NCBI RefSeq assembly: GCF_015163075.1
Contig: NZ_JADDXU010000015.1
Span: 222,569 to 286,568, forward strand
Source of the DNA: Streptomyces justiciae
GTDB lineage: Bacteria; Actinomycetota; Actinomycetes; Streptomycetales; Streptomycetaceae
Direction of reading: 5' to 3'
Length of the DNA: 64,000 nt
This document shows, one piece after another, positions 43,111 to 51,521 of this stretch (positions are counted from its first letter, which is position 1; each line of letters begins with the position of its first letter). The notes below the pieces were generated by a model. The model was not told the origin of the DNA. It was given only the letters and a program-made list of their open reading frames with translations, and ran no database searches. Both the position numbers and the translations under genes were made by a program.

Positions 43111-43679
43111 ACGCGGCGCATGAACTGCCTGCTGCCTACGGACGCAGGAGAGCAGAGGGCCCGTGCCGAACGGAGTCAGACAATGGCACACTTCACGCAG
43201 CGGCATCGGGGATGAGTCCGCCGATCTCCCGCTTGCTGACGTTGACGAACGAGGGTCCGAATTCTTCGGTTGGTCCCCGCGGCCGCTGGTCCCTCATCCT
43301 CCCCAGGGCCCTACTGCGCTCCGTGTCTGGTGAGACCGAATGTCCAGGCTGGACCTCCGTCTTAAGGGCGCGGGCGTGACGCGCATGCCGTCATGCGGCC
43401 AAGCAGCAGCGGGGGATGGTTTTTGGTGCAGGTCGAGTGACGACGCTGACTGTTACCGCCAGCGGACTCAGCCGCCAGGCCTGACAGTGGAGAGCCCTTC
43501 TCCCATCTCAGACGCCGAGCACGCGTCCTCAGGGGCCGAGTCATCCCAAGCCGGAACGAGGAGCTCTGTCCGCCGTGCCCCGTAAATGTGGTGCGGGTCA
43601 CATTGGAAACGGTGACGTTTTCTCTGGCGCCTGGCTAGGCTGATGCCATCCAAAGAGAACGGCACCGTTTTGCGAAGGG
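43111..43679. other. Intergenic, no convincing gene
   Basis: This 569-bp stretch has no frame with family similarity. A 34-residue minus-strand frame at 43192-43296 ends FGPSFVNVSKREIGG and could be a C-terminal remnant, but it is too short to judge. The right end holds the TetR-type palindromes described separately. Confidence 0.5.
43606..43672. promoter_or_regulatory. Two TetR-type inverted repeats
   Basis: GAAACGGTGACGTTTTC at 43606-43622 and GAACGGCACCGTTTT at 43657-43671 share the arms AACGG/CGTTTT. The second lies about 20 bp before the TetR start at 43692 and the first about 50 bp further up. They are probably the autoregulatory sites of that TetR. Confidence 0.55.
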
Positions 43680-43691
43680 ATGGGGCGGGTC

Positions 43692-44282
43692 ATGACCGAG
43701 CAATCGACGGCTCGCCGCAGCCGCTTCACCCCCTTGCGTGCGGCGCAGCTCTACGACGCTGTGCTCGACCTCCTGCGCGAGGTCGGATACGAGGCGCTCT
43801 CGATGGAGGCCGTGGCCACCCGGGCACGGTTCAGCAAGGCCACGCTCTACCGTGACTGGGGTGGGAAGCCGCAGCTGGTCGCCGCCGCGATGAAGTACCA
43901 CAGGCCGAGGCAGATCGACACGATCGACACCGGCTCGCTGCGCGGCGACCTGTACGCGCTGGCCGACCAGTCCCAGAACGGGGAGCACGCACAGAGTGCC
44001 GCCGTGCACCTGGGCGTGGGACACGCGATCTATGACAACCCCGAACTCCGTCACACCCTGAGAGAGGTGATGCTCGACCCCATCCTCGACGACATCCATG
44101 CCATCCTCCGACGCGGCGTCGACCGAGGTGAAGTCGCCCCGGACAACCCGGCACTTGATCTCGTCCCGTCGATGCTGGCCAGCGTCTCCATCGCTCGTCC
44201 GCTGATCAGCGAAGCGACTCTGTCTCGCGCTGACTCGAGGCGGTTCATGGAAGCCCTGGTCTTCCCCGCCCTCGGCATCTGA
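43692..44282 (+). CDS. TetR-family regulator
   Basis: A 196-residue TetR protein with HTH LSMEAVATRARFSKATLYRDW (about residues 36-56) and a TetR C-terminal helical domain. The ATG at 43692 is preferred to the one at 43680, which lies on top of the only purine-rich stretch. It is followed by the MMPL transporter in the same direction after 282 bp, including a hairpin, so it probably controls that exporter, as TetR regulators of MMPL genes commonly do. Confidence 0.87.
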   Translation: MTEQSTARRSRFTPLRAAQLYDAVLDLLREVGYEALSMEAVATRARFSKATLYRDWGGKPQLVAAAMKYHRPRQIDTIDTGSLRGDLYALADQSQNGEHAQSAAVHLGVGHAIYDNPELRHTLREVMLDPILDDIHAILRRGVDRGEVAPDNPALDLVPSMLASVSIARPLISEATLSRADSRRFMEALVFPALGI

Positions 44283-44303
44283 CCCATCCCCCCGGGTCCT
44301 TAC

Positions 44304-44329
44304 GCGCCGACCTTCCCCACCGTCGGCGC
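44304..44329 (+). terminator. Hairpin after TetR gene
   Basis: A perfect 8-bp stem, GCGCCGAC / GTCGGCGC, with a 10-nt C-rich loop, beginning 21 bp after the TetR stop. No T-tract follows. It could separate the regulator from the transporter transcript. Confidence 0.55.
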
Positions 44330-44564
44330 ATGCACATCACCAAGCACCACCCACTTTCCCCGCCTTCGGCCTCCCCGTGCTGTCGGCTTCCCGCGCCCTG
44401 CCCGGCCAATGACGGCCCCGTGCTCAAGGCGCCCCTCCTTCCCGCTGTGTCCCTGCACAGCTGAGCCCCCCCACCTGACGCGCACCGCTCACGTCGTCGG
44501 GCCACCCCCGCACGCCCTCATGCCCTGACGGCGTTCCCAACGACCTGACCGAGAGAGCACCACC

Positions 44565-46814
44565 ATGGCCACATTCCTGTACAGACTCGGGCGTTCCAGT
44601 TTCCGGCGACGCCATCTCGTCCTCTTCGTCTGGCTCGCCCTGCTGGGCGCGGCGATCATCGCCGCCCTGAGCGCGCCGGCCACGAAGGCGCTGCCCTTCA
44701 CGCTGCCCGGGGCGGAGTCCCAGAAGGCGTTCGACCTGCTCGACGAGCGGTTCCCCGGCTCCAGTTCGGACGGCGCCACCGCGCGGATCGTCTTCAAGGC
44801 CCCCGAGGGGCAGACCATGACCACGTCGGCCAACAAGGCCGAGGTGCAGAAGGTGACCAAGGAGATCACGAGCGGCTCCGACCAGGTCGCCTCCGTGGTC
44901 GATCCCTACACCGCCGGGGCCGTCAGCAAGGACGGCTCGACGGCCTACATCTCCGTCACCTACAAGGTGACCGCGGCCGAGGTGGACTCCGACTCCCACG
45001 ACGCGCTCGATAAGACCGTCGAGAAGGCCCGCGCGTCAGGGCTGACCGTGGAGGCCGGTGGAAACGCCGTCAAGGTCGCGTCCCACGGGGCGGCCGCCGA
45101 GGTCATCGGCGTGATCGTCGCGGCGGTCGTCCTGGTGATCACCTTCGGCTCCCTGGTGGCCGCCGGGCTGTCCCTGCTCACCGCGCTGATCGGCGTCGGC
45201 ATCGGCTTCCTCACCCTCGCCGCGCTGAACTCGCCTCTCGAACTGGGCGACAACGCCGGGGTGTTGGCGCTGATGCTGGGGCTTGCGGTCGGTATCGACT
45301 ACGCGTTGTTCATCGTCTCCCGCTACCGGTCCGAACTCGCCGAGGGGCATCCGAAGCAGGAGGCGGCCGCCCGCGCCGCGGGCACCGCGGGCTCCGCGGT
45401 GGTCTTCGCGGGTCTGACCGTGGTCATCGCGCTGGCCGGGCTGGCCGTCGTCAACATCCCGATGTTGACCAAGATGGGTATGGCTGCCGCCGGAGCGGTC
45501 ACCATCGCGGTGGTCATCGCCATCACTCTGGTCCCCGCCATGCTCGGCTTCGCCGGAGACAGGGTGCTGTCCCAGCGCAAGGCCGGTAAGAAGACCGGCA
45601 AGGTCAGGGGTGGCGCAGGCGACATGGAGGCCACGGGAACGGCCAAGTCCCCGATGGGTGTGCGCTGGGCGCAGTTCGTGCTGCGCCGCCCCGTCGCCGT
45701 CCTGCTGGCGGGTGTGGTTGGCCTCGGTGTGATCGCCATTCCGTCGGCCTCCATGACCCTCGGCCTGCCCGACGACGGCGCCCAGCCCACCGACACCACC
45801 CAACGCCGCGCCTACGACCTTCTCTCCGAGGGCTTCGGTGTCGGCTTCAACGGCCCCCTCGTCGTCGTGGTCGACGCCGCCCAGAGCGACGACCCGAAGA
45901 CGGCCGCCGGAGAGGTGGTCTCCAGGATCGGCAAGCTCGACGACGTGGCCGCCGTGGCGCCGGCCCGCTTCAACCAGGCCGGCAACACCGCGATCATCAC
46001 CACCATCCCGTCGTCCAAGCCCGCCTCCGAGGCCACCGAGAAGCTGGTCGAGCACATCCGTGACGCCGGCACCGCCATCGAGAAGGACACCGGCGCGAAG
46101 CTGCTGGTTACCGGCCAGACCGCGGTGAACGTCGACTTCTCCCAGAAGGTCAACGACTCCCTCATCCCCTACCTGGCCCTCGTCGTCGGACTCGCCTTCC
46201 TGCTCCTTATGGCCGTCTTCCGCTCCGTGCTGGTTCCACTCAAGGCCGCCCTGGGCTTCCTGCTCTCGGTGCTCGCCGCCCTCGGCGCGGTCGTCGCGGT
46301 CTTCCAGTGGGGCTGGCTCGCGAGCGCGATCGGCCTGGAGGAGACCGGGCCCATCATGAGCCTGATGCCGATCTTCATGGTTGGCATCGTCTTCGGGCTC
46401 GCCATGGACTATGAGGTCTTCCTGGTCACCCGGATGCGGGAGGCGTATGTCCACGGCGAAGGCCCCGGGCAGGCCATCCTGACCGGCTTCCGCGACGGAG
46501 GACGTGTGGTCACCGCCGCCGCCGTCATCATGATCGCCGTCTTCTCCGGTTTCATCGGCGCGGCCGGGGCCATGATCAAGACCATCGGCTTCGGCCTCGC
46601 CGTCGCCGTGCTCTTCGACGCCTTCGTCGTGCGCATGGCCATCGTCCCGGCCGTCCTGGCCCTGCTCGGCAAATCCGCCTGGTGGCTGCCTGCCTGGCTC
46701 GACAAGCTCCTGCCGAACGTGGACGTCGAGGGCACCAAGCTCGCCACGTCCCCCGCATCCGACCCGGGTTCGGGACCGGAGAGCGACGAACACCGGCAAC
46801 CCGCACGCGTCTGA
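44565..46814 (+). CDS. MMPL/RND-family exporter
   Basis: A 749-residue membrane protein with 12 predicted helices in two repeats and large extracytoplasmic domains after helices 1 and 7. MMPL motifs include GLAVGIDYALFIVSRYRSEL in the first half and GLAMDYEVFLVTRMREAY in the second, with the Asp-Tyr pairs used in proton relay. Family members export lipids, siderophores or drugs. The likely regulator is the TetR upstream; the substrate is unknown. Confidence 0.92.
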   Translation: MATFLYRLGRSSFRRRHLVLFVWLALLGAAIIAALSAPATKALPFTLPGAESQKAFDLLDERFPGSSSDGATARIVFKAPEGQTMTTSANKAEVQKVTKEITSGSDQVASVVDPYTAGAVSKDGSTAYISVTYKVTAAEVDSDSHDALDKTVEKARASGLTVEAGGNAVKVASHGAAAEVIGVIVAAVVLVITFGSLVAAGLSLLTALIGVGIGFLTLAALNSPLELGDNAGVLALMLGLAVGIDYALFIVSRYRSELAEGHPKQEAAARAAGTAGSAVVFAGLTVVIALAGLAVVNIPMLTKMGMAAAGAVTIAVVIAITLVPAMLGFAGDRVLSQRKAGKKTGKVRGGAGDMEATGTAKSPMGVRWAQFVLRRPVAVLLAGVVGLGVIAIPSASMTLGLPDDGAQPTDTTQRRAYDLLSEGFGVGFNGPLVVVVDAAQSDDPKTAAGEVVSRIGKLDDVAAVAPARFNQAGNTAIITTIPSSKPASEATEKLVEHIRDAGTAIEKDTGAKLLVTGQTAVNVDFSQKVNDSLIPYLALVVGLAFLLLMAVFRSVLVPLKAALGFLLSVLAALGAVVAVFQWGWLASAIGLEETGPIMSLMPIFMVGIVFGLAMDYEVFLVTRMREAYVHGEGPGQAILTGFRDGGRVVTAAAVIMIAVFSGFIGAAGAMIKTIGFGLAVAVLFDAFVVRMAIVPAVLALLGKSAWWLPAWLDKLLPNVDVEGTKLATSPASDPGSGPESDEHRQPARV

Positions 46815-46826
46815 TCCCCGCACCGA

Positions 46827-46867
46827 GGCCCCGGGCACGTGGTGGCGACCCGCCCGTGCCTGGGGCC
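46827..46867 (+). terminator. Hairpin after MMPL gene
   Basis: The arms GGCCCCGGGCACG and CGTGCCTGGGGCC pair over 13 positions with one mismatch around a 15-nt loop, 13 bp after the MMPL stop. There is no T-tract. It probably ends the transporter transcript and separates it from the response regulators. Confidence 0.65.
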
Positions 46868-46932
46868 CGACCGGACTCGCACCCTTCTCATCACCCCGTG
46901 GACGCCCACACCCCCCACTGGAGACGTCCGGC

Positions 46933-47727
46933 ATGATCACCGTCCTCATCGCCGACCCCCACGCCCTGCACCGCCTCAGCCTGCGCACCCTCCTCACCTC
47001 ACATCCCGGCCTGACCGTTGTCGGCGAGGCGGACAGCGGCGCCGAGACGGCCCGTCTGCACGACGTACTGCGCCCGCAGGTCGTCTTGCTGGGCAGCGGC
47101 CTGCCCGCCCCCGAGGTCATCACGACCGTCCGCCGCCTCAGACTGACCCGCGTCGTTGACTCAGGGCCGCCGCGCGTCCTTGTCCTGAGCTCGGCGCACG
47201 GCGAGGAACACGCCTACGACGTCCTGCGCGCCGGAGCCGACGGCTACCTGCCCGCCACGGTCGCCCCAGACGAAGTGATCTCGGCCCTCTCCACCGTGGC
47301 CGCCGGGGACGTCGTCGTCCCCCCGGGCCTGGCCCGCGCTCTCATCCACGCCGTCCGCTGCGGCCCGCGCCCCGAGGCCCTGGAGCCGAAAGGACGACTG
47401 GAGGACCTCACCGAACGCGAACGCGACGTCCTGGCCGCCGTCGCCGCCGGACACTCCAACACCGAGATCGCCGCGCAGTTGTGCATCGCGCCGACCACGG
47501 TCAAGTCCCATGTGAGCAGCATCCTCACCAAGATCGGAGCCCGCGCCCGCGTCCAGGCGGTGATCTTCGCCTACGAATCCGGACTCGTACGGCCTCCCCG
47601 AACCACCTCTGCCGACCGCCCCTCCGGCTCAACCCCCCACCGAATGACGCATCGTGAGGAACCGACATGCGCGTACTTCTCGTCGAGGACGACCCCGCCA
47701 TCGCCGACCCGCTGGAACGCGGCCTGA
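46933..47727 (+). CDS. NarL/LuxR-type response regulator without phosphoacceptor Asp
   Basis: A 264-residue protein: receiver-like domain (residues 1-125) and LuxR-type HTH (about 155-220, LTERERDVLAAVAAGHSNTEIAAQLCIAPTTVKSHV in spaced form). The receiver lacks the phosphorylation Asp: the strand reads VVLLGSGLP where the family has VVLLD. The N-terminal acidic pair is also reduced (IADPH). It should therefore not work by phosphorylation. The C-terminus extends about 25-45 residues past the family's usual end and overlaps the next gene by 61 bp, which suggests loss of the original stop. No kinase gene is near. Confidence 0.82.
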   Translation: MITVLIADPHALHRLSLRTLLTSHPGLTVVGEADSGAETARLHDVLRPQVVLLGSGLPAPEVITTVRRLRLTRVVDSGPPRVLVLSSAHGEEHAYDVLRAGADGYLPATVAPDEVISALSTVAAGDVVVPPGLARALIHAVRCGPRPEALEPKGRLEDLTERERDVLAAVAAGHSNTEIAAQLCIAPTTVKSHVSSILTKIGARARVQAVIFAYESGLVRPPRTTSADRPSGSTPHRMTHREEPTCAYFSSRTTPPSPTRWNAA

Positions 47728-48419
47728 AGCGCTACGGCCACACCGTGCGCCGGGCCGCCACTGGACGGGATGCCCTGCGCGCCGGGACCACCTGGGACAT
47801 GGTCCTGCTCGACCTGGGCCTGCCCGACATCGACGGCCTAGATGTCTGCAGGCGACTGCGCGCCGTCGGCGACGACGTCTCCCTCATCATGATCAGCGCA
47901 CGCGACAGCGAGACCGATAAGGTCGTCGGCCTCGAACTCGGCGCCGACGACTACCTCGTCAAGCCCTTCCTGGTACGGGAGTTGATCGCCCGGATGCGCG
48001 CGGTGCAACGCCGCCGCGCGAGCACCCCGCCGCCCGCGCCGGAACCCTTCGAACCCGGCAGCCCCGGCGTGGTGATCGCTCTGCCCACGCCCGGACGGAC
48101 AGGCGACCGGCACGGCCGGGTGGTCATCGACCGTCAGGCCCACCGCGCCTTCCTGGACGGTACCGAAGTTGCCCTGACGCCAAGGGAGTTCGCCCTGCTC
48201 GCCTTTCTCGCGGAGCGGCCGGAAGTGCTCGTGACGCGTGAGAGCATCATGGCCGCCGTGTGGGACGCCAACTGGTTCGGCCCGACCAAGACCCTCGACA
48301 CCCATATCTATTCCCTGCGGCACAAGTTCGGTGACGCCCTGACCATCCAGGCCGTACGCGGCGTCGGCTTCCGCCTGATGGCCGCCCCCGGTACGGTCAC
48401 GCACCCCTCCGTGTCCTGA
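47667..48419 (+). CDS. OmpR-family response regulator
   Basis: A 250-residue protein with a complete receiver (acidic Asp8/Asp9, phosphoacceptor Asp49 in VLLDLGLPD, Lys in DDYLVKPF) and a winged-helix OmpR C-terminal domain (TPREFALLAFLAE... FGPTKTLDTHIYSLRHKFG). A Pro-rich linker of about 40 residues joins them. The ATG at 47667 follows GAGGAA inside the preceding gene. No histidine kinase follows, so it is an orphan here. Confidence 0.9.
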   Translation: MRVLLVEDDPAIADPLERGLKRYGHTVRRAATGRDALRAGTTWDMVLLDLGLPDIDGLDVCRRLRAVGDDVSLIMISARDSETDKVVGLELGADDYLVKPFLVRELIARMRAVQRRRASTPPPAPEPFEPGSPGVVIALPTPGRTGDRHGRVVIDRQAHRAFLDGTEVALTPREFALLAFLAERPEVLVTRESIMAAVWDANWFGPTKTLDTHIYSLRHKFGDALTIQAVRGVGFRLMAAPGTVTHPSVS

Positions 48420-48747
48420 CTGGGTCGATGCTGGAGCAGTGCAGGACATGGGCCATAACTCAAGTCGCGGTGTTCCTTCGAGGAGACGCTCCGACTGGGA
48501 TGCTCCCGACAACTGCCACCTTCAGTGTCGTTGCGGGGCGGACGCACTGACACGCGCTCAGCGCGTCCGCAACCTCGACGTGGTAGCGGTCGCCGGAGGC
48601 ATGCCGATTTCGATCTTCCCCTCGTTCGTCATGAGACCCCGCCCGTGGAACGCACCATGTCGTGCGACTCGACCAGCCTTTCGTGCATTCACGTCCGGCT
48701 CCTTCGGAGGTGGCGCCGATCAGCTCAGGTGAACGGGAGCGCCTGTG

Positions 48748-48759
48748 TGAATCGATTCA
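48748..48759. promoter_or_regulatory. LacI-type palindrome
   Basis: TGAATCGATTCA is a perfect 12-bp palindrome with a central CG, the general form of LacI-family operators. It is about 240 bp upstream of the GH78 gene and could be an upstream auxiliary site, or unrelated. Confidence 0.4.
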
Positions 48760-48846
48760 TTACCTGCAGGTCTGTGAGCGTGTGATTGGCGTCAGAGTCG
48801 GTGGACGAGCTAGTCATCAGTGTCCATGTGGCGACATTAAAGCAGT

Positions 48847-48915
48847 CCGAAACGTTTAAGTAACCCCATTGACTCGAATCGTGCCCTCTCACTAGCGTGC
48901 GCCGAAACGTTCCAA
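48847..48915. promoter_or_regulatory. Pair of LacI-type boxes before the GH78 gene
   Basis: CCGAAACGTTTAAG at 48847-48860 and CCGAAACGTTCCAA at 48902-48915 share CCGAAACGTT, whose core AAACGTT has dyad symmetry around a central CG, as in many LacI-family operators. They lie 84-152 bp upstream of the rhamnosidase start and would be sites for the LacI regulator encoded just downstream (51522-52529). Confidence 0.58.
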
Positions 48916-48998
48916 ACCGGCGGAGTGCTGCGGATGCCTCCGGCATGTGTGCCGCCCGCAGACCTGCCTGACAGGTTCACTGACAAGGAGGGAACGGC

Positions 48999-51455
48999 AT
49001 GCCTCTCAACAGGTCGGCCACGCGTCGTCAGGTGGTGGGTTCCGCTGCTGCGGCCGTGGTGCTCGGCATGATGACCCCGGCGCGCAGCGCCGCGCTTTCC
49101 GGTGCCCCGTCGGCCACGGCCGCCGGCACCGGGGACGGCTGGACGGCGCAGTGGATCGGGCGGGACACTCCGCCCGTGGCGCCCGAGCTGGGCAGGCAGA
49201 ACCCCGCGCCGCTGCTGCGCCGCAAGTTCGCACTGGGCAAGCGCGTCGTACGGGCGGAGTTCAGCATCGTCGGACTGGGCTACTACGAGGCGTGGATCAA
49301 CGGCCACCGCGTCGGTGATCAGGTCCTGGACCCGCCGCCGTCGGCGTACGACCAGACCGCGTACTCGCGCACGTTCGACGTCACGAAGGCGCTGCGCAGC
49401 GGGGACAACGCCCTTGCCGTCACCTTGGGCCGCGGCTACCTCAGCACCCCGGCGACCACTCCGACCACGATATTCGGCCTGTCCAAGGCCCCCTGGACAC
49501 AAGAGCCCCGACTGCTGGCGCAACTAGACATCGTCTTTAGCGACGGCACCAGACGCCGGGTCGTCAGCGACGACACGTGGAAGATCACCGACGGGCCCAC
49601 GCTCGACGCGCTGTACTTCGGTGAACACTACGATGCCCGCCGGGCCAGACCCGGCTGGACGAACGCCGACTACGACGACTCAGGGTGGGAGGACGCGCAG
49701 GTGCAGCCGGCCCCCACCAAGCAGGTGGTGCCCGCCGACATGCCCCCGGTCAAGGTCACCGACACCTTCGACCCCGTCGGTTCCACGAAGCTGAAGACCG
49801 GCACCCAGGTCTACGACTTCGGCCGGACCACGGCCGGCTGGGCCCGCATCAAGGTCAGCGGGACGGCCGGAACGACGGTGACCCTCATCTACGGTGAGCA
49901 GCTCAACGACGACGGCACCGTGTTCCAGTCGGGCATGCTCGGTCCCGCCGACGTCAGTCACCTGGATTCCTACACCCTGGGCGGCAAGGGAGTTCAGACG
50001 TGGGAACCCAGCTTCACCCGGCACGGGTTCCGCTATGTCGAGGTCTCCACCTCGGCACCTCTGACCTCGTTCGAGATCGAGGCCCGCGTCGCGCACACCG
50101 CGGTGGCGTCGACCGGCCGCTTCGACTGCGCCAACCCGGTGCTGAACAGAATCAACGCCAATCAGCGTGCGTCCCTGCTGGACAACATGTGGGGCATTCC
50201 CAGCGATACACCCTGGCGGGACCGGCAGGGCTGGACCGCCGATGCCTACCTCTACCTGGACTCGGCGGCCCTCAATTTCGACGTCGAGGGCCTGTACCGC
50301 CAGTGGTTGCGGACGTTCCGGGAATCCCAGCGGGCCGATGGCGCCCTGCCGGTGATCGCTCCGAACCCCGGCGGCTTCCCCCTGTGGAACGACCCGTCCT
50401 GGTCGGGCACGCTGATCTCCTCCACCTGGACCCACTACCAGCACTACGGCGCCACCGGGGTGCTCTCCGACAATTACCCCGCCATGGCGCGCTGGCTCGA
50501 CCTGATGCGCACCACCATCGCCGGGACGAACGGCCTGTACACCGGTTTCTCCTTCGGAGACTGGTCACCGCCCGGCGCGGAGAACGCCACCACCGTGGCC
50601 CTCAGGCCGCCGGAGGGCTCCCTGCTGACTGCCAACGCGGATCTTTACCACGAGGCCCGTCTCCTGGCCCTCATCGCGAGGGAACTGGGTCACTCCGGCG
50701 ACGCCGCGCGGTTCGACACCATGGCCGACGCCCTGGCCGAGAAGTTCAACGAGAAGTTCCTCGACGCCGACACGGGCGTTTACCACACCCCCGTGGAAGC
50801 CGGATACCGCCAGACCTCCAACCTGGTGGCTCTGGCGTACGGGCTGGTACCCGACGAACACCGGGACAAGGTCTTCGCCAACCTCGTCAAGGACATCACC
50901 GACCGGGGCGATCACCTGAACACCGGGGCCATCGGCACCAAGCTGCTGCTCCCTGTCCTGACGGAGAACGGCCGCGCCGACCTGGCCTACAAGATCGCCG
51001 CTCAGACGGACTACCCCAGCTGGGGCTACTGGGTGAAGCAGGGTGCCACCACCTCGTGGGAGACCTGGTCCATGACCAAGAAGGACTTCTCGATGAACCA
51101 CCCCTTCCTGGGCACCGTGGACGACTGGTTCTACCAGCACCTGGCGGGCATCCAGGCGGCTGCTCCCGGCTACGCCAAGCTGCTTGTCGCGCCGGTCGTG
51201 CCGGACGACCTGCGGTATGCCTCAGCCCAGGTGACGACCCCGCGCGGCGAGGTCAGCTCCTGCTGGCGCAGGCAGAACGGACGACTGACCCTCACCGTGA
51301 CGGTGCCCGCGGGGACACCGGCCGAGGTCCGGGTCCCGCTCACGGACGGAGCACGGGGGGTCACCGCGGGCCGGGGCGCGACCCGCGCGGAGCGGAAGGA
51401 CGATTACGTTGCCTACAACGTGGGGGCCGGGACACACGTCTTCCACGTGTCCTGA
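48999..51455 (+). CDS. Secreted GH78 alpha-L-rhamnosidase-like enzyme
   Basis: An 818-residue protein with a Tat-type signal (SATRRQVVGSAAAAVVLGMM), so it is exported folded. It then follows GH78 order: N-terminal beta domains (WTAQWIG, YYEAWINGHRVGDQVLDP), an (alpha/alpha)6 catalytic domain from about residue 370, and a C-terminal beta sandwich. The second conserved glutamate is present in GATTSWETWS (Glu688). At the first conserved acid the sequence reads DTPWRDRQGWTAD, with Asp408 where relatives have Glu. The activity may be altered or the enzyme may be in a separate GH78 branch. It likely removes terminal rhamnose from plant glycosides and is controlled by the convergent LacI gene. Confidence 0.88.
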   Translation: MPLNRSATRRQVVGSAAAAVVLGMMTPARSAALSGAPSATAAGTGDGWTAQWIGRDTPPVAPELGRQNPAPLLRRKFALGKRVVRAEFSIVGLGYYEAWINGHRVGDQVLDPPPSAYDQTAYSRTFDVTKALRSGDNALAVTLGRGYLSTPATTPTTIFGLSKAPWTQEPRLLAQLDIVFSDGTRRRVVSDDTWKITDGPTLDALYFGEHYDARRARPGWTNADYDDSGWEDAQVQPAPTKQVVPADMPPVKVTDTFDPVGSTKLKTGTQVYDFGRTTAGWARIKVSGTAGTTVTLIYGEQLNDDGTVFQSGMLGPADVSHLDSYTLGGKGVQTWEPSFTRHGFRYVEVSTSAPLTSFEIEARVAHTAVASTGRFDCANPVLNRINANQRASLLDNMWGIPSDTPWRDRQGWTADAYLYLDSAALNFDVEGLYRQWLRTFRESQRADGALPVIAPNPGGFPLWNDPSWSGTLISSTWTHYQHYGATGVLSDNYPAMARWLDLMRTTIAGTNGLYTGFSFGDWSPPGAENATTVALRPPEGSLLTANADLYHEARLLALIARELGHSGDAARFDTMADALAEKFNEKFLDADTGVYHTPVEAGYRQTSNLVALAYGLVPDEHRDKVFANLVKDITDRGDHLNTGAIGTKLLLPVLTENGRADLAYKIAAQTDYPSWGYWVKQGATTSWETWSMTKKDFSMNHPFLGTVDDWFYQHLAGIQAAAPGYAKLLVAPVVPDDLRYASAQVTTPRGEVSSCWRRQNGRLTLTVTVPAGTPAEVRVPLTDGARGVTAGRGATRAERKDDYVAYNVGAGTHVFHVS

Positions 51456-51521
51456 CCAGGCATCGGGCACCCGAGTTCGCCCTGGCAGGCGGGCTCGGGG
51501 CCCGATGAGCGGTCGGCCGGT

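Larger units (their letters stand above)
48420..48998. other. Intergenic region before the GH78 gene, no gene seen
   Basis: In 579 bp no frame shows family similarity. The right part carries three LacI-type palindromes (described separately) and ends with the ribosome site AAGGAGGG before the rhamnosidase start. Confidence 0.6.

Noticed and set aside
43192..43296. A 34-residue minus-strand frame ending FGPSFVNVSKREIGGLIPDAAA-like
   Set aside because: Too short and without a proper ribosome site; no family recognised.
45036..47123. A 695-codon minus-strand frame opposite the MMPL gene
   Set aside because: Composition is His/Gly/Asp-rich and consistent with an antisense shadow; it also crosses the gap into the response regulator.
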